From contig CM049306.1 in assembly GCA_026874595.1 (NCBI GenBank), positions 59,714,019 to 59,778,018 of the forward strand: DNA of 64,000 nt, given 5' to 3'. This document shows, piece by piece, positions 50,001-52,878 of this stretch; position 1 is the first letter of the stretch; each line of letters starts with the position of its first letter. A program made the position numbers and the translations under genes. The notes below the pieces were generated by a model, which did not search any database, was not told the DNA's origin, and worked only from the letters and a program-made list of their open reading frames with translations. The stretch comes from Sipunculus nudus. Its lineage: Eukaryota; Annelida; Sipuncula; Golfingiida; Sipunculidae.

Positions 50001-52878
50001 ATGGTAAATCATTAATGCAGATGAACTTGTCCCACTGTGTCATGTTTTGTAGAATATCTTTGAGTTTAATGTATAATTCTTAGCTTCTTGTTTATATGTC
50101 AGTATAAAAACAAAGCATGATTACATTTGCAGTCATTAATTATTTGAATATAGTACAAATTATTTAGCAAAATGTGTAAAACTCCATCCATATATTCTGA
50201 TGGTGATTCATAAAAATTAAAATCTAAATTTTGAATCAATAAAAAAAGTTTAATTTTTATTTTTAAACAAGAGAGACACATAGTGCAGGAAATAACAAAA
50301 GACAGGTTTGAGATTAATCATCCCTATTGCTTGGACATATGTAACACCAAGGAACTCCCCAAAGACACACTTGTCTGTAATTGATACACAGCAGTTGGGC
50401 AGTCTTATCATTAAGCTTGGTGAGCAGTCAGCCTGGGAGGGAGGGGGCAAGCTGTGAAAGGTCTCACTGAATTAAAACTCATTAGGGCCCCGCTTCAATA
50501 AAAGCGGGTGCCCTATAGTAATCACCCTTTCTTTCTGTCTGTCTGTCCACAAATTCATTTCCGGATGATAACTCCAGTTTCGATGCACATATGGATTTCA
50601 AACTTAATATATAAATGGCCTACCACAAAAGCAAGACCTATTGATTTTAGGGTCATGAGGTCAAAGGTCAAGGTCTGAAGACTCACATTTTGAAAAAACT
50701 TTGTGGATGCATTTTGATCAAAACTTTCTATGCCAGTTTTTCTATCTTACACATGAAGTACACCTGTCAACAGGGATACATCTCTGTCAATCTTGGGGTC
50801 ACAATTCAAAGGTCAAGGTCACAGGAGCCATCTGTCCACAAAAATGAATTTCAAACTTAATATTTAAATGGCCCATCACTAAAGCAAGAACCATATTGAT
50901 TTTTGGGTCATGAGGTCAAAGGGCCAGAGGTTCCATCTTACACATATAGCTCACCTGCCAATAGGCAAGTATCCCTTTTCTTATTGGGGTCACATGGTCA
51001 AAGGTCAAGGTCCAAAACCTTTCATAACTCCAGTTTGGATTCACATATGGATTTCAAATTTTATATATATATATATATATGGCCCACCACAACAGCAAGA
51101 ACCCTATTGATTTTGGGGTCATGAGGTCAGAGGTCAAGGTCTCAGGACTCATAATTCTAGAAAGTTATGAATGCCTTTTAAGCCAAATTTTTCTTGCCAT
51201 TCTTTCCATCTTGTTTTAGTGTTTAAATACTGGTTTCTGTTAGTGTCCTCTTTTTGCATGAAATCAGGTCTTTTATTATATTTCTTCAAGCATCACTCAG
51301 CCCACACTAGAAGTCTATGGGCCTATAGCGGGGCCCTTCCTGACCTGTAAGTATTCATCTAGTTATCTTCAGGCTTGTAGCCCTGTACTCTTCCCCTAGA
51401 CCACAGAAGCCGGTATTGATTTTGACTATTCCTGGGCTTACACCCACAAGAAAAATGCCCTGGTATGTTATCAGGGGGTTTAGAAGTGAGGGTCCAATAC
51501 CCACTTTATCCACACATTCAGAGATTATTTATATATATGTATCTGTTGATTTCTTATTACTTAAATCATGCAGTGCCAGTTTAAGGAAGCTGGCTTTTAC
51601 AGAGATGTGTTTGCTATTGTAAGTTTCATGTTTTCCTCCTATCTCAGATTCAACTGAAGTAGCTCATCTGCGGACCATGAAAAAAGAAGATGTTCAGAGG
51701 TTCTACAAGGTATGTTATTGTAAAATCATCCTGGTGAAAGATGATCTGTATCACAGGAGCCATTGAAACCCTAATACTAAATGCTCTGTGTAAGCATGCA
51801 CTTTTTCAATTCCATCTCCAATTATCAGTAAAATTGTAACTATGTGAATTTTTAACCAAATTTTACAGCAGCTTCTGTAGAATTCAAAACAATCTGTGTT
51901 TTAAACATGACAATATAATAGTATTTATGACTTAAAATGCAGTCCATATTTGTTTATTTGAAGTCGATCAGAAAATGATTTCAGGAGACATAAACTGGTT
52001 ATAATAAACATGGCATTCTGTCTTAAATCAGCTCCTTTTCATGATATAAACCTCATTTCATTTATACATTAAGTTTTGCTGATACATTAATTTATTTTTC
52101 TTTTGTAAATGACAGCAACTGATTGCAAGGGATGCACCCAAAAGGCACAAGTTGTCAGTTCATGTGATTTCTGGTGCAGCCAGTAGAGGGCAGCAGGTAA
52201 ACCAGACATCAGTTCCACACAATTGGGATGGTTTGCCACCAGAAAATGTAACACAGGTAAGACTGAAATTAATATTCTGACATACAGCAGACTCACCATC
52301 AAATATCAGTTTAAAGGACAATGAATGATATCTTGATTAAATTAACAATTCATATTTTATATCATTTTAATATATTTTATAATATTCATAAATTAATTTC
52401 ATTAAAATTAAGTGTTATACTGTTGAGTTTCCAAAAATAAAAATTTTGTTGGTTTATTTCCATCTAGTGATTTTAACCAAAAAAATTAAAATTTACAATG
52501 TCAGGTAATAGTGATGTTTTATAATACATTAGAATTATTTAAATTTTTGTTCTTAATGAATTGTCAGTACTATAGAAACTGTATTTTTAGAGCTTTATAG
52601 AAAAGGAGACATGTTTTGCTTTAATAATTGACTTGTTTTCTTCATCCAAATATTGACTAAGATCATTCAATTAAGAAAATTTATGATGATTTAGAGAGGA
52701 ATGCTGTCTTGTGGAATCATTAATGTTCATGAGAAATACAAATTACTCCCAGATGATATATTTTGTTTATTTACAGGCTGTGGAAGTGACAGATATTGCC
52801 TCCTTCAAGCGAGAGCTACCGTTATTCCCATTACCTAAACCTTACATAAACTTAGGTGCAACAAAGTCTAAGTTATGA
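8416..52878 (+). CDS. IDE: Insulin-degrading enzyme (insulysin), complete 27-exon coding region
   Basis: Cytosolic and peroxisomal/mitochondrial M16A zinc metalloprotease that degrades insulin, glucagon, amylin and amyloid-beta-type peptides inside a closed two-half chamber. Coding exons: 8416-8575, 9459-9535, 10350-10376, 10901-11004, 11417-11586, 11850-11972, 12354-12466, 17887-17976, 18291-18363, 19436-19528, 20031-20122, 25249-25329, 30409-30512, 31166-31268, 31922-32017, 32443-32552, 33524-33668, 34158-34268, 37937-38057, 38428-38519, 38990-39101, 46128-46295, 47438-47562, 48916-49063, 51648-51709, 52116-52256, 52777-52878. All introns are GT-AG with consistent phases, and the total is 2943 nt, 980 aa. 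Zinc site HFCEH at residues 67-71 with E148; exosite H291, H295 and LVG 318-320; R783 and Y790 at the substrate clamp; C-terminal SKL. Residue offsets to human IDE (as recalled) are a constant 41, so the start equals human Met42. The start context is AGCATGG with A at -3. Confidence 0.96.
8565..8985 (+). repeat. Minisatellite (about 38 bp x 10-11) seeded by the exon 1 splice donor
   Basis: Units read ATGTCCATATAGGTGAGTAG then TAAGGCCACACAAAAAAG, with units near 8565, 8602, 8640, 8677, 8715, 8752, 8789, 8828, 8866, 8908 and 8945. The first unit is the true exon 1 end (GATGTGCATATAG|GTAAGTAG). Most later units therefore carry a copy of the last coding bases plus a donor-like AGGTGAG. Overlapping minus-strand reading frames across the array are artefacts of the repeat. 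Confidence 0.88.
9459..9535 (+). CDS. IDE: IDE exon 2, zinc-binding HxxEH (residues 54-79)
   Basis: Encodes '[15 protein letters not shown]'. H67 and H71 bind zinc and E70 is the general base of the inverted zincin motif. Acceptor CTTCCAG, donor GTAGG. Confidence 0.96.
9536..10349 (+). other. IDE intron 2
   Basis: AT-rich. Contains a GT run ending in G14 at 9883-9896 and a block at about 10001-10165 ('CAGTGGAACCTGTTTGAAAG' to GGGTGGTTTTACTACA) with AAGACCAC motifs. A related block (TTATAAGACCACCC...GGTGGTCTTATCAG) lies at 44259-44320, so this is probably a small DNA-transposon relic. Confidence 0.4.
10350..10376 (+). CDS. IDE: IDE exon 3, 27-nt microexon (residues 80-88)
   Basis: Nine in-frame codons, YPEENAYNK, between TATTTCAG and GTAAG. 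They fill exactly the stretch between the zinc helix and the [12 protein letters not shown] segment, where the family has YPxENxYxx. Confidence 0.93.
10901..11004 (+). CDS. IDE: IDE exon 4 (residues 89-123)
   Basis: Encodes '[20 protein letters not shown]', the conserved strand that pairs with the substrate beta-strand in M16 peptidases. Ends phase 2, GTGAG donor. Confidence 0.95.
11417..11586 (+). CDS. IDE: IDE exon 5, third zinc ligand (residues 123-180)
   Basis: Encodes '[14 protein letters not shown]'; E148 is the third zinc ligand and E141 the conserved accessory glutamate. The cysteine at human 178 is alanine here (A137). Confidence 0.95.
11850..11972 (+). CDS. IDE: IDE exon 6 (residues 180-221)
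   Basis: Encodes '[20 protein letters not shown]', end of the first M16 domain core. GTTTTCAG acceptor, GTAAG donor. A C12 run follows 28 bp into the next intron. Confidence 0.94.
12354..12466 (+). CDS. IDE: IDE exon 7 (residues 221-258)
   Basis: Encodes '[20 protein letters not shown]', corresponding to the human KLFSEVENKNV region. Ends in phase 0 at GTGGG. Confidence 0.93.
12636..13352. repeat. Non-LTR 3'-tail-like repeat in IDE intron 7
   Basis: (TGAA)n at about 12709-12732 followed by TATTTTATTCAGAAATATAA. On the minus strand this reads as a LINE 3' end (TTCTGAATAAAATATTCATTC repeated). The rest is AT-rich with no coding. The element body was not identified. Confidence 0.4.
13353..15755 (-). 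mobile_element. Decayed pogo/Tigger-like DNA transposon
   Basis: 2403 bp bounded by perfect 26-bp inverted repeats beginning CCGTATTTACTCGTGTATAG (13353-13378 and 15730-15755), followed by a second GACGACCCCCC subterminal motif in each arm. The left flank is TA; the right flank is AA, perhaps a mutated TA target. Minus-strand DNA near 14875-14785 encodes '[19 protein letters not shown]', the DDE_1 second-aspartate motif of pogo/Tigger/Jerky transposases. The rest of the transposase is not readable. Confidence 0.7.
14776..14890 (-). pseudogene. DDE_1 transposase fragment
   Basis: A frame on the minus strand gives '[19 protein letters not shown]' and then [10 protein letters not shown], corresponding to the family motif LxVWDxFRxHL around the second catalytic aspartate. 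No long open frame extends from it. The overlapping + strand frame (14794-14979) is a shadow. Confidence 0.65.
15820..16260 (+). repeat. R2 repeat, part A
   Basis: Shares a long diverged match with 30650-31000 in intron 13: GTGAGCTCGCAA/GTGAGCTCACAAA, CTCCATGGACACGGGTCA/CTCTATGGTAACAAGTCA, AACAAACATGCCGAGGGG/AACAAACATGCAGGGGG, and TTAGAAAGTACAC in both. No coding. Confidence 0.65.
16970..17560 (+). repeat. R2 repeat, part B
   Basis: Diverged match over about 590 bp to 46440-47060 in intron 22, including 'AGAAGGCTTTCCATGCCCAT', ACTGTCTC...GTATAAAAAA and TTCATGGT(G/T)AGGTCAATTG. No coding. The 17083 reading frame is a shadow. Confidence 0.65.
17887..17976 (+). CDS. IDE: IDE exon 8 (residues 259-288)
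   Basis: Encodes '[20 protein letters not shown]', the start of domain 2. TCTCTTACAG acceptor, GTAAG donor. Confidence 0.94.
18291..18363 (+). CDS. IDE: IDE exon 9, exosite segment (residues 289-313)
   Basis: Encodes '[18 protein letters not shown]'. H291, H295, G298 and E300 align with the human exosite residues that hold the substrate N-terminus. Confidence 0.95.
19436..19528 (+). CDS. IDE: IDE exon 10, exosite strand (residues 313-344)
   Basis: Encodes '[20 protein letters not shown]'. L318, V319 and G320 are the backbone anchor of the exosite. Confidence 0.95.
19590..19770 (+). mobile_element. SINE with V-domain-like core (intron 10)
   Basis: Contains GTTGGTGGTTTTCTCCGGGT then CTGCAGTTTCCTCC and 'GAGCCATGGAGAGTGCCTGA', shared with the copy at 25008-25215. 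The TTTTCTCCGGGTxCTCxxGTTTCCTCC string resembles the central domain of V-SINEs, known from vertebrates and molluscs. The head is lost or diverged. Confidence 0.55.
20031..20122 (+). CDS. IDE: IDE exon 11 (residues 344-374)
   Basis: Encodes '[15 protein letters not shown]', closely matching human. Phase 0 end, GTAAAG donor; the 5.1-kb intron 11 that follows is filled with repeats. Confidence 0.94.
20150..20504 (+). repeat. R3 repeat fragment
   Basis: Matches 47650-47870 in intron 23: TGTGACACCTAGGTTTAAATGTGTACGC/TGTGACATCTAGGTTTTAGTG order, then AAACCTGT(C/A)AG and ACTATGCCCA/CATGCCCATC. A third diverged start is at about 16358. No coding. Confidence 0.5.
20505..22373 (+). repeat. R1 element, about 1.87 kb (intron 11)
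   Basis: The head is TTTTAGCTCAGCTGACTATA with CGTCC repeats. Conserved R1 blocks run to about 21200, an interior with C21 at 21355-21375 and a LINE-endonuclease-like fragment follows, and it ends in the R1 terminus TGACCCATGGGTCCCTTGTT at about 22354-22373. The interior differs from the copy at 44370. Confidence 0.6.
22073..22320 (+). pseudogene. Possible LINE endonuclease fragment
   Basis: The frame reads '[20 protein letters not shown]' and then a ...[12 protein letters not shown] stretch, resembling the LIxxPTR...LDHIFTN...SDHxxI catalytic end of LINE AP-endonucleases. It is short and isolated inside an R1 element, so the identification is weak. Confidence 0.4.
23338..24780 (-). mobile_element. 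Non-autonomous Helitron (intron 11)
   Basis: On the minus strand it ends with the hairpin TAGTCGCTTGTCGACTA, then CCCGTATTCTAG, followed by host T: the CTRR end plus subterminal hairpin that define Helitrons. The other end is TTGTATCCGCC preceded by host A. 1443 bp with no Rep/helicase. The interior is an imperfect tandem array of about 285-bp units, each with the palindrome GGTGGCGCCACC. A related, oppositely oriented copy is at 58798-59950. Confidence 0.8.
24601..24613 (+). promoter_or_regulatory. DR1-type nuclear receptor motif inside Helitron
   Basis: AGGTCAGAGGTCA: two perfect AGGTCA half-sites spaced by 1 bp, the consensus for RXR/HNF4/COUP-TF type receptors. Function is untested. Confidence 0.35.
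25008..25215 (+). mobile_element. tRNA-type SINE with V-domain-like core (intron 11)
   Basis: It has a B-box-like GGGTTCCATTCCC (25026-25038), then 'CTGTGGTTTTCTCCCAGTCC' with CCAGTTTCCTC (V-domain-like), then 'GCCATGGAGAGTGCCTCGTA' and an AAATAAAGTTTATAA tail ending 33 bp before exon 12. Its Pol III A box was not clear. Confidence 0.6.
25249..25329 (+). CDS. IDE: IDE exon 12 (residues 375-401)
   Basis: Encodes '[20 protein letters not shown]', corresponding to the human AVAFRFKDKERPRGYTS region. The acceptor lies just after a SINE tail. Confidence 0.94.
25682..25870 (+). repeat. DIRS left inverted terminal repeat
   Basis: Inverse of 30065-30240: shared blocks AGAGTAAGCCAACCGAAAAT, TTATTGGGCCTATTATCGCC and 'TTACCCATAATCACATTTTC'. 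The outer 50 bp (TTTATTACGTAAACATAATT...) is instead complemented at 29928-29968. Confidence 0.88.
25971..27122 (+). pseudogene. DIRS ORF1 (gag-like), with zinc-finger-like N-terminus
   Basis: Begins [13 protein letters not shown] and has a cysteine series (CGSC, CFRCC, C, CFHC) over the first 50 codons, suggesting a zinc-binding domain. Further on the frame is Pro/Arg/Ser-rich. An in-frame 84-bp (28-residue) duplication lies at 26849-26932 and 26933-27016 ([14 protein letters not shown] / [14 protein letters not shown]). Frame changes occur, including near the G run at 26215-26229. No homology-based function beyond position in a DIRS element. Confidence 0.5.
27411..27966 (+). pseudogene. DIRS reverse transcriptase (disrupted)
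   Basis: Pieces of the DIRS RT are recognisable across frames: IDLTDA followed by a stop where tyrosine is expected (about 27428), then APWFLP, then [10 protein letters not shown] (27559-27588), where the YxDD box reads YLDA. Then '[20 protein letters not shown]' (about 27800-27860). The segment between the first and second catalytic boxes is shortened. The RT is judged non-functional. Confidence 0.7.
27967..28355 (+). pseudogene. DIRS RNase H domain
   Basis: Open frame with '[14 protein letters not shown]', '[18 protein letters not shown]', '[12 protein letters not shown]' and '[15 protein letters not shown]'. These give the D-E-D-D catalytic series of retroelement RNase H in order. It is part of a 512-codon open stretch (27368-28906) whose upstream part is out of the RT frame. 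Confidence 0.75.
28741..29690 (+). pseudogene. DIRS tyrosine recombinase (frameshifted)
   Basis: N-terminal core-binding part '[20 protein letters not shown]' with '[20 protein letters not shown]' (28800-29030). After a frame change, '[20 protein letters not shown]' (about 29190-29250) carries the first catalytic arginine. After stops and a G15 run (29449-29463) comes [16 protein letters not shown] (29613-29660) with the HxxR box, then FTCFYL (29707-29724) with the nucleophile tyrosine. All catalytic boxes are present but spread over frames. Confidence 0.75.
29928..30036 (-). repeat. DIRS internal complementary region
   Basis: 29928-29970 is the complement of the left outer end (CAATTATGTTTACGTAATAA). 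29972-30036 is the complement of the right outer end ('GTGAATGGTGGTTTTGTTAG'). This junction is the template that circularises DIRS cDNA and is diagnostic for the group. Confidence 0.85.
30065..30282 (-). repeat. DIRS right inverted terminal repeat
   Basis: Inverse of the left repeat from 'GAAAATGTGATTATGGGTAA' onward, ending GGGAGGGAATGGGGGGGGTT about 126 bp before exon 13. Confidence 0.85.
30409..30512 (+). CDS. IDE: IDE exon 13 (residues 402-436)
   Basis: Encodes '[20 protein letters not shown]'. The acceptor is about 126 bp downstream of the DIRS element. Ends phase 2. Confidence 0.95.
30650..31000 (+). repeat. R2 repeat, part A (intron 13)
   Basis: Diverged copy of 15820-16260: 'TTAGAAAGTACACGAACATA', AACAAACATGCAGGGGG and CTTGCATGTTTGGTGTTGTT. 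Ends before the exon 14 acceptor. No coding. Confidence 0.6.
31166..31268 (+). CDS. IDE: IDE exon 14 (residues 436-470)
   Basis: Encodes '[19 protein letters not shown]', the EEWYGT landmark at the end of the N-terminal half. TTTATAG acceptor. Confidence 0.95.
31922..32017 (+). CDS. IDE: IDE exon 15, interdomain region (residues 471-502)
   Basis: Encodes '[20 protein letters not shown]', matching the human NEFIPTNFEILP linker area between IDE-N and IDE-C. Confidence 0.94.
32018..33523 (+). other. IDE introns 15 and 16 (around exon 16)
   Basis: Apart from exon 16 (32443-32552) this holds AT-rich DNA, a short ATG/GAT-rich stretch at 32035-32095 and no recognisable element. The fragment 'GCCCCCCTAGCGGCC' at 32910 is GC-rich but short. 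Confidence 0.4.
32443..32552 (+). CDS. IDE: IDE exon 16 (residues 503-539)
   Basis: Encodes '[20 protein letters not shown]', start of the catalytically inactive C-terminal half. Ends phase 2. Confidence 0.95.
33524..33668 (+). CDS. IDE: IDE exon 17 (residues 539-587)
   Basis: Encodes '[20 protein letters not shown]', one of the most conserved IDE blocks. TATTACAG acceptor, GTAAG donor. Confidence 0.96.
33979..34060. repeat. (TA)n microsatellite (intron 17)
   Basis: A nearly pure TA run, then TATATAAATATATACA-type repeats. A second (TA)n is at 34977-35008 in intron 18. Confidence 0.9.
34158..34268 (+). CDS. IDE: IDE exon 18 (residues 588-624)
   Basis: Encodes '[20 protein letters not shown]', equivalent to the human VKGYNDKQ block. 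GTGAG donor. Confidence 0.95.
35121..37192 (-). mobile_element. 2.07-kb probable solo LTR (intron 18)
   Basis: Ends in TGTCACGG/CCGTGACA and is flanked by CTAA direct repeats (35117-35120 and 37193-37196). On the minus strand a TATA box (CCCTATAAAAGG, about 36260-36249) precedes a poly(A) signal AATAAA (35149-35144) that lies 23 bp from the end. That order fits an LTR transcribed opposite to IDE. It is long for an LTR and carries an internal tandem array. No gag or pol was seen. Confidence 0.65.
35772..36064. repeat. Minisatellite within the 2-kb LTR
   Basis: Units of about 45-46 bp split into GGTCACAGGTGG(C/T)ACAACT and ACTTTACTGGCCACAATTAC halves; the right end degenerates into GGGTCACAGGCTGTGGCACA units. 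On the minus strand it stays open for 107 codons with [15 protein letters not shown] repeats. Whether that is translated is unknown. Confidence 0.75.
37197..37936 (+). other. IDE intron 18, right part
   Basis: No repeat or coding signal recognised apart from ordinary AT-rich DNA and a short GTGTGTGTGTG run at 37651. Confidence 0.4.
37937..38057 (+). CDS. IDE: IDE exon 19 (residues 625-665)
   Basis: Encodes '[20 protein letters not shown]', matching human [16 protein letters not shown]. Ends phase 1. Confidence 0.95.
38428..38519 (+). CDS. IDE: IDE exon 20 (residues 665-695)
   Basis: Encodes '[20 protein letters not shown]', the strand leading to the fourth M16 domain. Confidence 0.95.
38990..39101 (+). 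CDS. IDE: IDE exon 21 (residues 696-733)
   Basis: Encodes '[19 protein letters not shown]', aligning to human [23 protein letters not shown] donor into the 7-kb intron 21. Confidence 0.95.
41045..43642 (-). mobile_element. Tigger (pogo superfamily) DNA transposon with intact transposase ORF
   Basis: 2598 bp flanked by TA on both sides (41043-41044 and 43643-43644). Inverted repeats start CAGTCGGACCCCGTTAATCC at left and CAGTCGGACCCTTCTAATCC at right. Several GCCGGATTACG subterminal repeats follow in both arms. One complete minus-strand transposase frame. Inserted inside the 39457-43835 element, so it is younger than it. Confidence 0.92.
41526..42956 (-). CDS. Tigger/pogo-type transposase, 476 aa, uninterrupted
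   Basis: Cut-and-paste transposase of the CENP-B/Jerky/Tigger group. Residues 1-55 form a pipsqueak-type HTH ([13 protein letters not shown]...GRQTVSDIL). Residues about 75-140 form the CENP-B/Tc5 HTH ([12 protein letters not shown]...[13 protein letters not shown]). A DDE_1 domain follows from about 165. Catalytic boxes: FNFEETGLF (residues 172-180), [11 protein letters not shown] (D279) and [15 protein letters not shown] (D309), with DD29-type spacing. The family has D at the first position (NxDETGLF); here it is E175, which may reduce or abolish activity. The acidic C-terminal tail includes [15 protein letters not shown] at 42956, stop at 41526. Confidence 0.9.
   Translation of the reverse strand: MPKRKHCEINVSLKRDICLYKEKHPKATQRDIVGWVATEHKIDIGRQTVSDILSNKDKWLKMDESTDTVKRMKMGKHPQLEEALTLWLKDIVAHEAIVSTDILREKAKELGQQLGITDFQYSNGWIDRMKARGGIKQHVMHGESGSVDQQVESKGRSDVQAALVGYSLCNIFNFEETGLFFRLGPDRTLATAPVKGTKKCKDRLTVGLAANVDGSEKLKPIVIGKSAKPRCFKGFDPAPIVTYKNNKKAWMVSTMFEEYVSQINRKMKLQGRKIVLLVDNHTSHKNQHWDHVRLVYLPPNTTSKLQPLDAGVIQTFKCHYRKIQAKDWIAQVEDRWAIEKTSLKDAIYFIRQAWNEVSEQTIANCFKHPVILPNSDETAPPPSASLPDTAELARVVAQLPIENTLTVDEYLVVDSGVPTGDMLSDADILDIVSVRKKDDDDSEDECDASPDKQQPPTAKIARQGLRDMVRYTETKP
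44259..44320 (+). repeat. Short palindromic repeat relic (AAGACCACC)
   Basis: TTATAAGACCACCCGTGGCA ... GGTGGTCTTATCAGA: the two ends are inverted copies (AAGACCACC/GGTGGTCTT). Related to the block at 10001-10165. Confidence 0.5.
44370..46114 (+). repeat. R1 element, about 1.75 kb (intron 21)
   Basis: Head 'AGCTGACTATAAGTCATCTG' with CGTCC motifs; end GCTGAGCGCCATGACCC and ATGGGTCCCTTGTT at 46083-46114. The interior from 44760 on matches 57785-60302 closely and lacks the Helitron present there. Its end is 13 bp from exon 22. Confidence 0.75.
46128..46295 (+). CDS. IDE: IDE exon 22 (residues 733-789)
   Basis: Encodes '[20 protein letters not shown]'. C771 and C778 correspond to the thiol-sensitive human C812 and C819; R783 is the substrate-contacting arginine. 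The acceptor follows 13 bp after the end of an R1 repeat. Confidence 0.96.
46440..47060 (+). repeat. R2 repeat, part B (intron 22)
   Basis: Diverged copy of 16970-17560: 'AGAAGGCTTTCCATGTCTAT', CTATAAATACTGTCTCGTATG and TTCATGGTTAGGTCAATTGA. The 46798-47166 frame is a shadow. Confidence 0.65.
47438..47562 (+). CDS. IDE: IDE exon 23 (residues 789-830)
   Basis: Encodes '[20 protein letters not shown]'. Y790 is the substrate-clamp tyrosine equivalent to human Y831. Confidence 0.96.
47650..47860 (+). repeat. R3 repeat fragment (intron 23)
   Basis: Diverged match to 20150-20400 (GACATCTAGGTTTTAGTGTA ... GGACCATGCCCATC). No coding. Confidence 0.5.
47863..48292. mobile_element. 430-bp MITE with TA target duplication (intron 23)
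   Basis: Ends CTGTGGTTGCC and GGAGCCAACCACAG (inverted CTGTGGTTG), flanked by TA at 47861-47862 and 48293-48294, which fits a Tc1/mariner-type non-autonomous element. The interior has AATCGC/GCGAAT and AATGAAACCC/AATAAAACCC motifs. No coding. Confidence 0.65.
48916..49063 (+). CDS. IDE: IDE exon 24 (residues 831-880)
   Basis: Encodes '[20 protein letters not shown]' and then '[13 protein letters not shown]'. Ends phase 1 at GTGAG. Confidence 0.95.
49569..49960 (+). repeat. CTCCCC-palindrome repeat (intron 24)
   Basis: Starts TGTCTCCCCTCCCC with a facing GGGGGGAGGCAG, then two units containing AACTTTTGAA and GAGTTCAAAAAC/GAGCTCAAAAAC. A fragment of similar design is at 12000-12110 (C12, then GGGGGAGACATG and AACTTTTGAAGG). 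Confidence 0.5.
50658..50670 (+). promoter_or_regulatory. DR1-type nuclear receptor motif
   Basis: AGGTCAAAGGTCA, two perfect half-sites with a 1-bp spacer, followed by a third partial site AGGTCT. Untested. Confidence 0.35.
51124..51136 (+). promoter_or_regulatory. DR1-type nuclear receptor motif
   Basis: AGGTCAGAGGTCA, perfect DR1, in the third module of the 50484-51337 repeat. A further AGGTCAAGGTCA (DR0) is at 50810-50821. Confidence 0.35.
51648..51709 (+). CDS. IDE: IDE exon 25 (residues 880-900)
   Basis: Encodes '[20 protein letters not shown]', matching human DNTEVAYLKTLTKEDIIKFY. CTATCTCAG acceptor. Confidence 0.95.
52116..52256 (+). CDS. IDE: IDE exon 26 (residues 901-947)
   Basis: Encodes '[20 protein letters not shown]' and a poorly conserved loop that likely holds the two extra residues relative to human. 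Confidence 0.93.
52777..52878 (+). CDS. IDE: IDE exon 27 with stop and -SKL (residues 948-980)
   Basis: Encodes '[18 protein letters not shown]' and terminates ...KSKL-TGA. SKL is the canonical peroxisomal PTS1 tripeptide; human IDE ends AKL. Confidence 0.95.
   Translation, partial: AVEVTDIASFKRELPLFPLPKPYINLGATKSKL

Larger units (their letters stand above)
50484..51337. repeat. Inverted-end repeat with receptor-like half-site units (intron 24)
   Basis: Ends AGGGCCCCGCT and AGCGGGGCCCT. The interior repeats a module CTATTGATTTT(G/A)GGGTCATGAGGTCAAAGGTCAAGGTC near 50640, 50890 and 51100, with CACATATGGATTTCAAA(C/T)TT modules between. No coding; no clear target duplication found. Confidence 0.6.
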
